Shown here in pieces: positions 62,622-64,000 of a stretch of 64,000 nucleotides of DNA (the stretch's first letter is position 1; the number at the start of each line of letters is the position of its first letter). The translations under genes were made by a program, and so were the position numbers. The stretch covers positions 124,001 through 188,000 of the forward strand of contig JAUPFP010000134.1 of NCBI GenBank assembly GCA_036925085.1. Reading direction: 5' to 3'. The stretch is from Brachycybe producta. Taxonomy: Eukaryota > Arthropoda > Diplopoda > Playtdesmida > Andrognathidae. Below the pieces are notes generated by a model, which saw nothing but the letters and a program-made list of their open reading frames with translations, searched no databases and was not told the DNA's origin.

Positions 62622-64000
62622 TCTACTTCAATTTCAACTTCAATTTCAACTTCAATTTCAACTTCAATTTCAACTTCAATTTCAACTTCAATTTTAATTT
62701 CAAATTCAACTTAAACTTCAATTTCAAACTTAACTTCAACTTCAACTTAACTTCAACTTTAACTTCAACTTCACTTTCAAATTCAACTTCAACTTCATCT
62801 TCAACTTAACTTCAACTTCAACTTCAACTTCACTTTCAAGTTCAACTTCAAATTCATCTTCAACTTTAACTTCAATTAAACTTAAACTTCAATTTTAACT
62901 TCAATTTCAACTTCAATTTCAACTTCAATTTCAACTTCAATTTCAACTTCAAGTTCAATTTCAATTTCAATTTCAACTTTCAATTTCAACTTCAATTTCA
63001 ACTTCAATTTCAACTTCAATTTCATCTCCAATTTCAACTTCAATTTCAACTTCAATTTCAACTTCAATTTCAACTTCAGTTTCAACTACAATTTCAACTT
63101 TAATTTCAACTTCAAATTCAACTTTGATTTCATCTTCAATTTCAACTTCAACTTCAACTTCAATTTCAATTTCAATTTTAACTTGAACTTCAACTTAACT
63201 TCAACTTCAACTTCAACTTCACTTTCAAGTTCAACTTCAAATTCAACTTCATCTTCAACTTCAAATTCAACTTCAATTTTAACTTCAATTTCAACTTCAA
63301 TTTCAACTTCAATTTCAACTTCAATTTCAACTTCAATTTCAACTTCAATTTTAACTTCAATTTCAACTTCAATTTCAACTTCAATTTCAACTTCAATTTC
63401 AACTCCAATTTCAACTTCAATTTCAACTTCAATTTCAACTTCAATTTCAACTTCAATTTCAACTTCAATTTCAACTTCAATTTCAACTTCAATTTCAACT
63501 TCAATTTCAACTTCAATTTCAACTTCAATTTCAACTTCAATTTCAACTTCAATTTCAACTTCAATTTCAACTTCAGTTTCAACTTCAATTTCAACTTTAA
63601 TTTCAACTTCAAATTCAACTTTGATTTCATCTTCAATTTCAACTTCAACTTCAACTTCAATTTCAATTTCAATTTTAACTTGAACTTCAACTTAACTTCA
63701 ACTTCAACTTCAACTTCACTTTCAAGTTCAACTTCAAATTCAACTTCAAATTCAACTTCAATTTCAATTTCAATTTTAACTTGAACTTCAACTTAACTTC
63801 AACTTCAACTTCAACTTCACTTTCAAGTTCAACTTCAAATTCAACTTCAACTTCAACTTCAAATTCAACTTCAATTTTAACTTCAATTTCAACTTCAATT
63901 TCAACTTCAATTTCAACTTCAATTTCAACTTCAATTTCAACTTCAACTTCAACTTCAATTTCAACTTCAAGTTCAATTTCAATTTCAATTTTAACTTTCA
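62622..64000 (+). repeat. Start of the second copy of the 7,602-bp unit (cut by window end)
   Basis: The E variant, C block (62,693-62,899), TTTGATTTCATC modules and L1 sites at 63,183, 63,680 and 63,781 all lie 7,602 bp after their counterparts. One C-block change distinguishes it (CTTCAACTTCATC near 62,790 in place of CAAATTCATC). The window ends within the TTTTAACTTTC landmark equivalent to 56,398. Confidence 0.87.

Larger units (their letters stand above)
1..64000 (+). repeat. Satellite array of a 12-bp repeat (AATTTCAACTTC)n with higher-order structure
   Basis: The entire window consists of head-to-tail copies of AATTTCAACTTC and close variants. The 12-mer is a dimer of the hexamer TTCAAY. 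Stretches of pure TTCAAC hexamers survive at landmarks, which suggests that the hexamer is the older unit. G is almost absent from the + strand and occurs mainly at recurring variant positions (TTGAAC, CAAGTTC, CAGTTT, ATTGCAAC). No inverted segment and no unrelated insertion was seen. Both window edges lie inside the repeat. Five of the six reading frames of the consensus lack stops (NFNF, ISTS and FQLQ on +; KLKL and EVEI on -), while the sixth has TGA every 6 bp. This accounts for the long meaningless open frames. Assignment to eukaryotic heterochromatin is inference; the species is unknown. Confidence 0.98.

Noticed and set aside
1-64000. A single giant repetitive structural protein gene (silk-, adhesin- or mucin-like ISTS repeats)
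   Set aside because: No one frame stays open across the window. Landmarks shift the phase in every subunit, no flanking non-repetitive coding sequence is seen, and the other frames are equally open.
1-64000. CRISPR array
   Set aside because: There are no unique spacers between constant repeats. The material between L1 sites is the same 12-mer, and L1 intervals are hundreds of bases.
1-64000. Telomeric repeat tract
   Set aside because: The hexamer TTCAAY lacks the G-rich strand typical of telomeres. The kilobase-scale higher-order structure also does not fit.
1-64000. tRNA, rRNA or other RNA genes
   Set aside because: No stretch has the mixed composition or conserved boxes required. G is almost absent from one strand throughout.

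Overview
The whole 64-kb window is one uninterrupted satellite DNA array. I can support no protein-coding gene, RNA gene, transposon, CRISPR array or promoter in it. The base unit is the 12-mer AATTTCAACTTC, itself two variants of the hexamer TTCAAY (TTCAAC and TTCAAT). Every part of the window runs in the same orientation. The consensus has 4 A, 5 T, 3 C and no G on the + strand, so the array is about 25% GC with near-total strand asymmetry. Position 1 and position 64,000 both fall inside the repeat, so the array extends beyond both ends. A gene-free, hierarchically organised satellite of this size points to eukaryotic heterochromatin (centromeric, pericentromeric, subtelomeric or a sex/B chromosome). 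The species cannot be told from this sequence.

The array is not a plain microsatellite. Perfect 12-mer runs do not appear to exceed about 200 bp. They are broken by a small set of recurring variant 'landmarks' in a fixed order. Landmark L1 contains a 21-bp near-palindrome and occurs about 75 times. It is usually preceded about 40 bp upstream by an ATTGCAAC variant. Others are an E/B block (starting at a TTCTAC variant and leading into L1), an H block (containing AATATT) and a C block (the most diverged). L1-to-L1 distances fall into classes that differ by whole multiples of 12 bp.

Layout. (1) 1-3,163: a 2,188-bp-offset duplication. (2) 1,177-16,950 (alpha) and 20,751-39,243 (beta): two copies of a superrepeat about 19.6 kb apart, matched landmark by landmark. 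Alpha carries its own 1,299-bp tandem duplication (13,612-16,209). Beta carries its own tandem duplication of about 3.95 kb (26,685-34,588). (3) 16,978-20,750: the alpha/beta junction, with a diverged island at 18,700-19,620 and a C block. (4) 39,098-47,577: two copies of a 4.24-kb unit made of four L1 subunits with alternating L1 alleles. The first copy holds a cluster of single-base indels at 40,074-41,476. (5) 47,578-55,019: mixed units with 1,046-bp and 487-bp tandem duplications and a C block at 49.2 kb. (6) 55,020-64,000: a 7,602-bp unit and the start of its second copy, each headed by a C block, with 1.65-kb pairs inside.

Long open frames exist on both strands (up to 1,530 codons), but they follow from the arithmetic of the repeat. 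Twelve is a multiple of three, and five of the six frames of the 12-mer contain no stop. They should not be annotated as genes.
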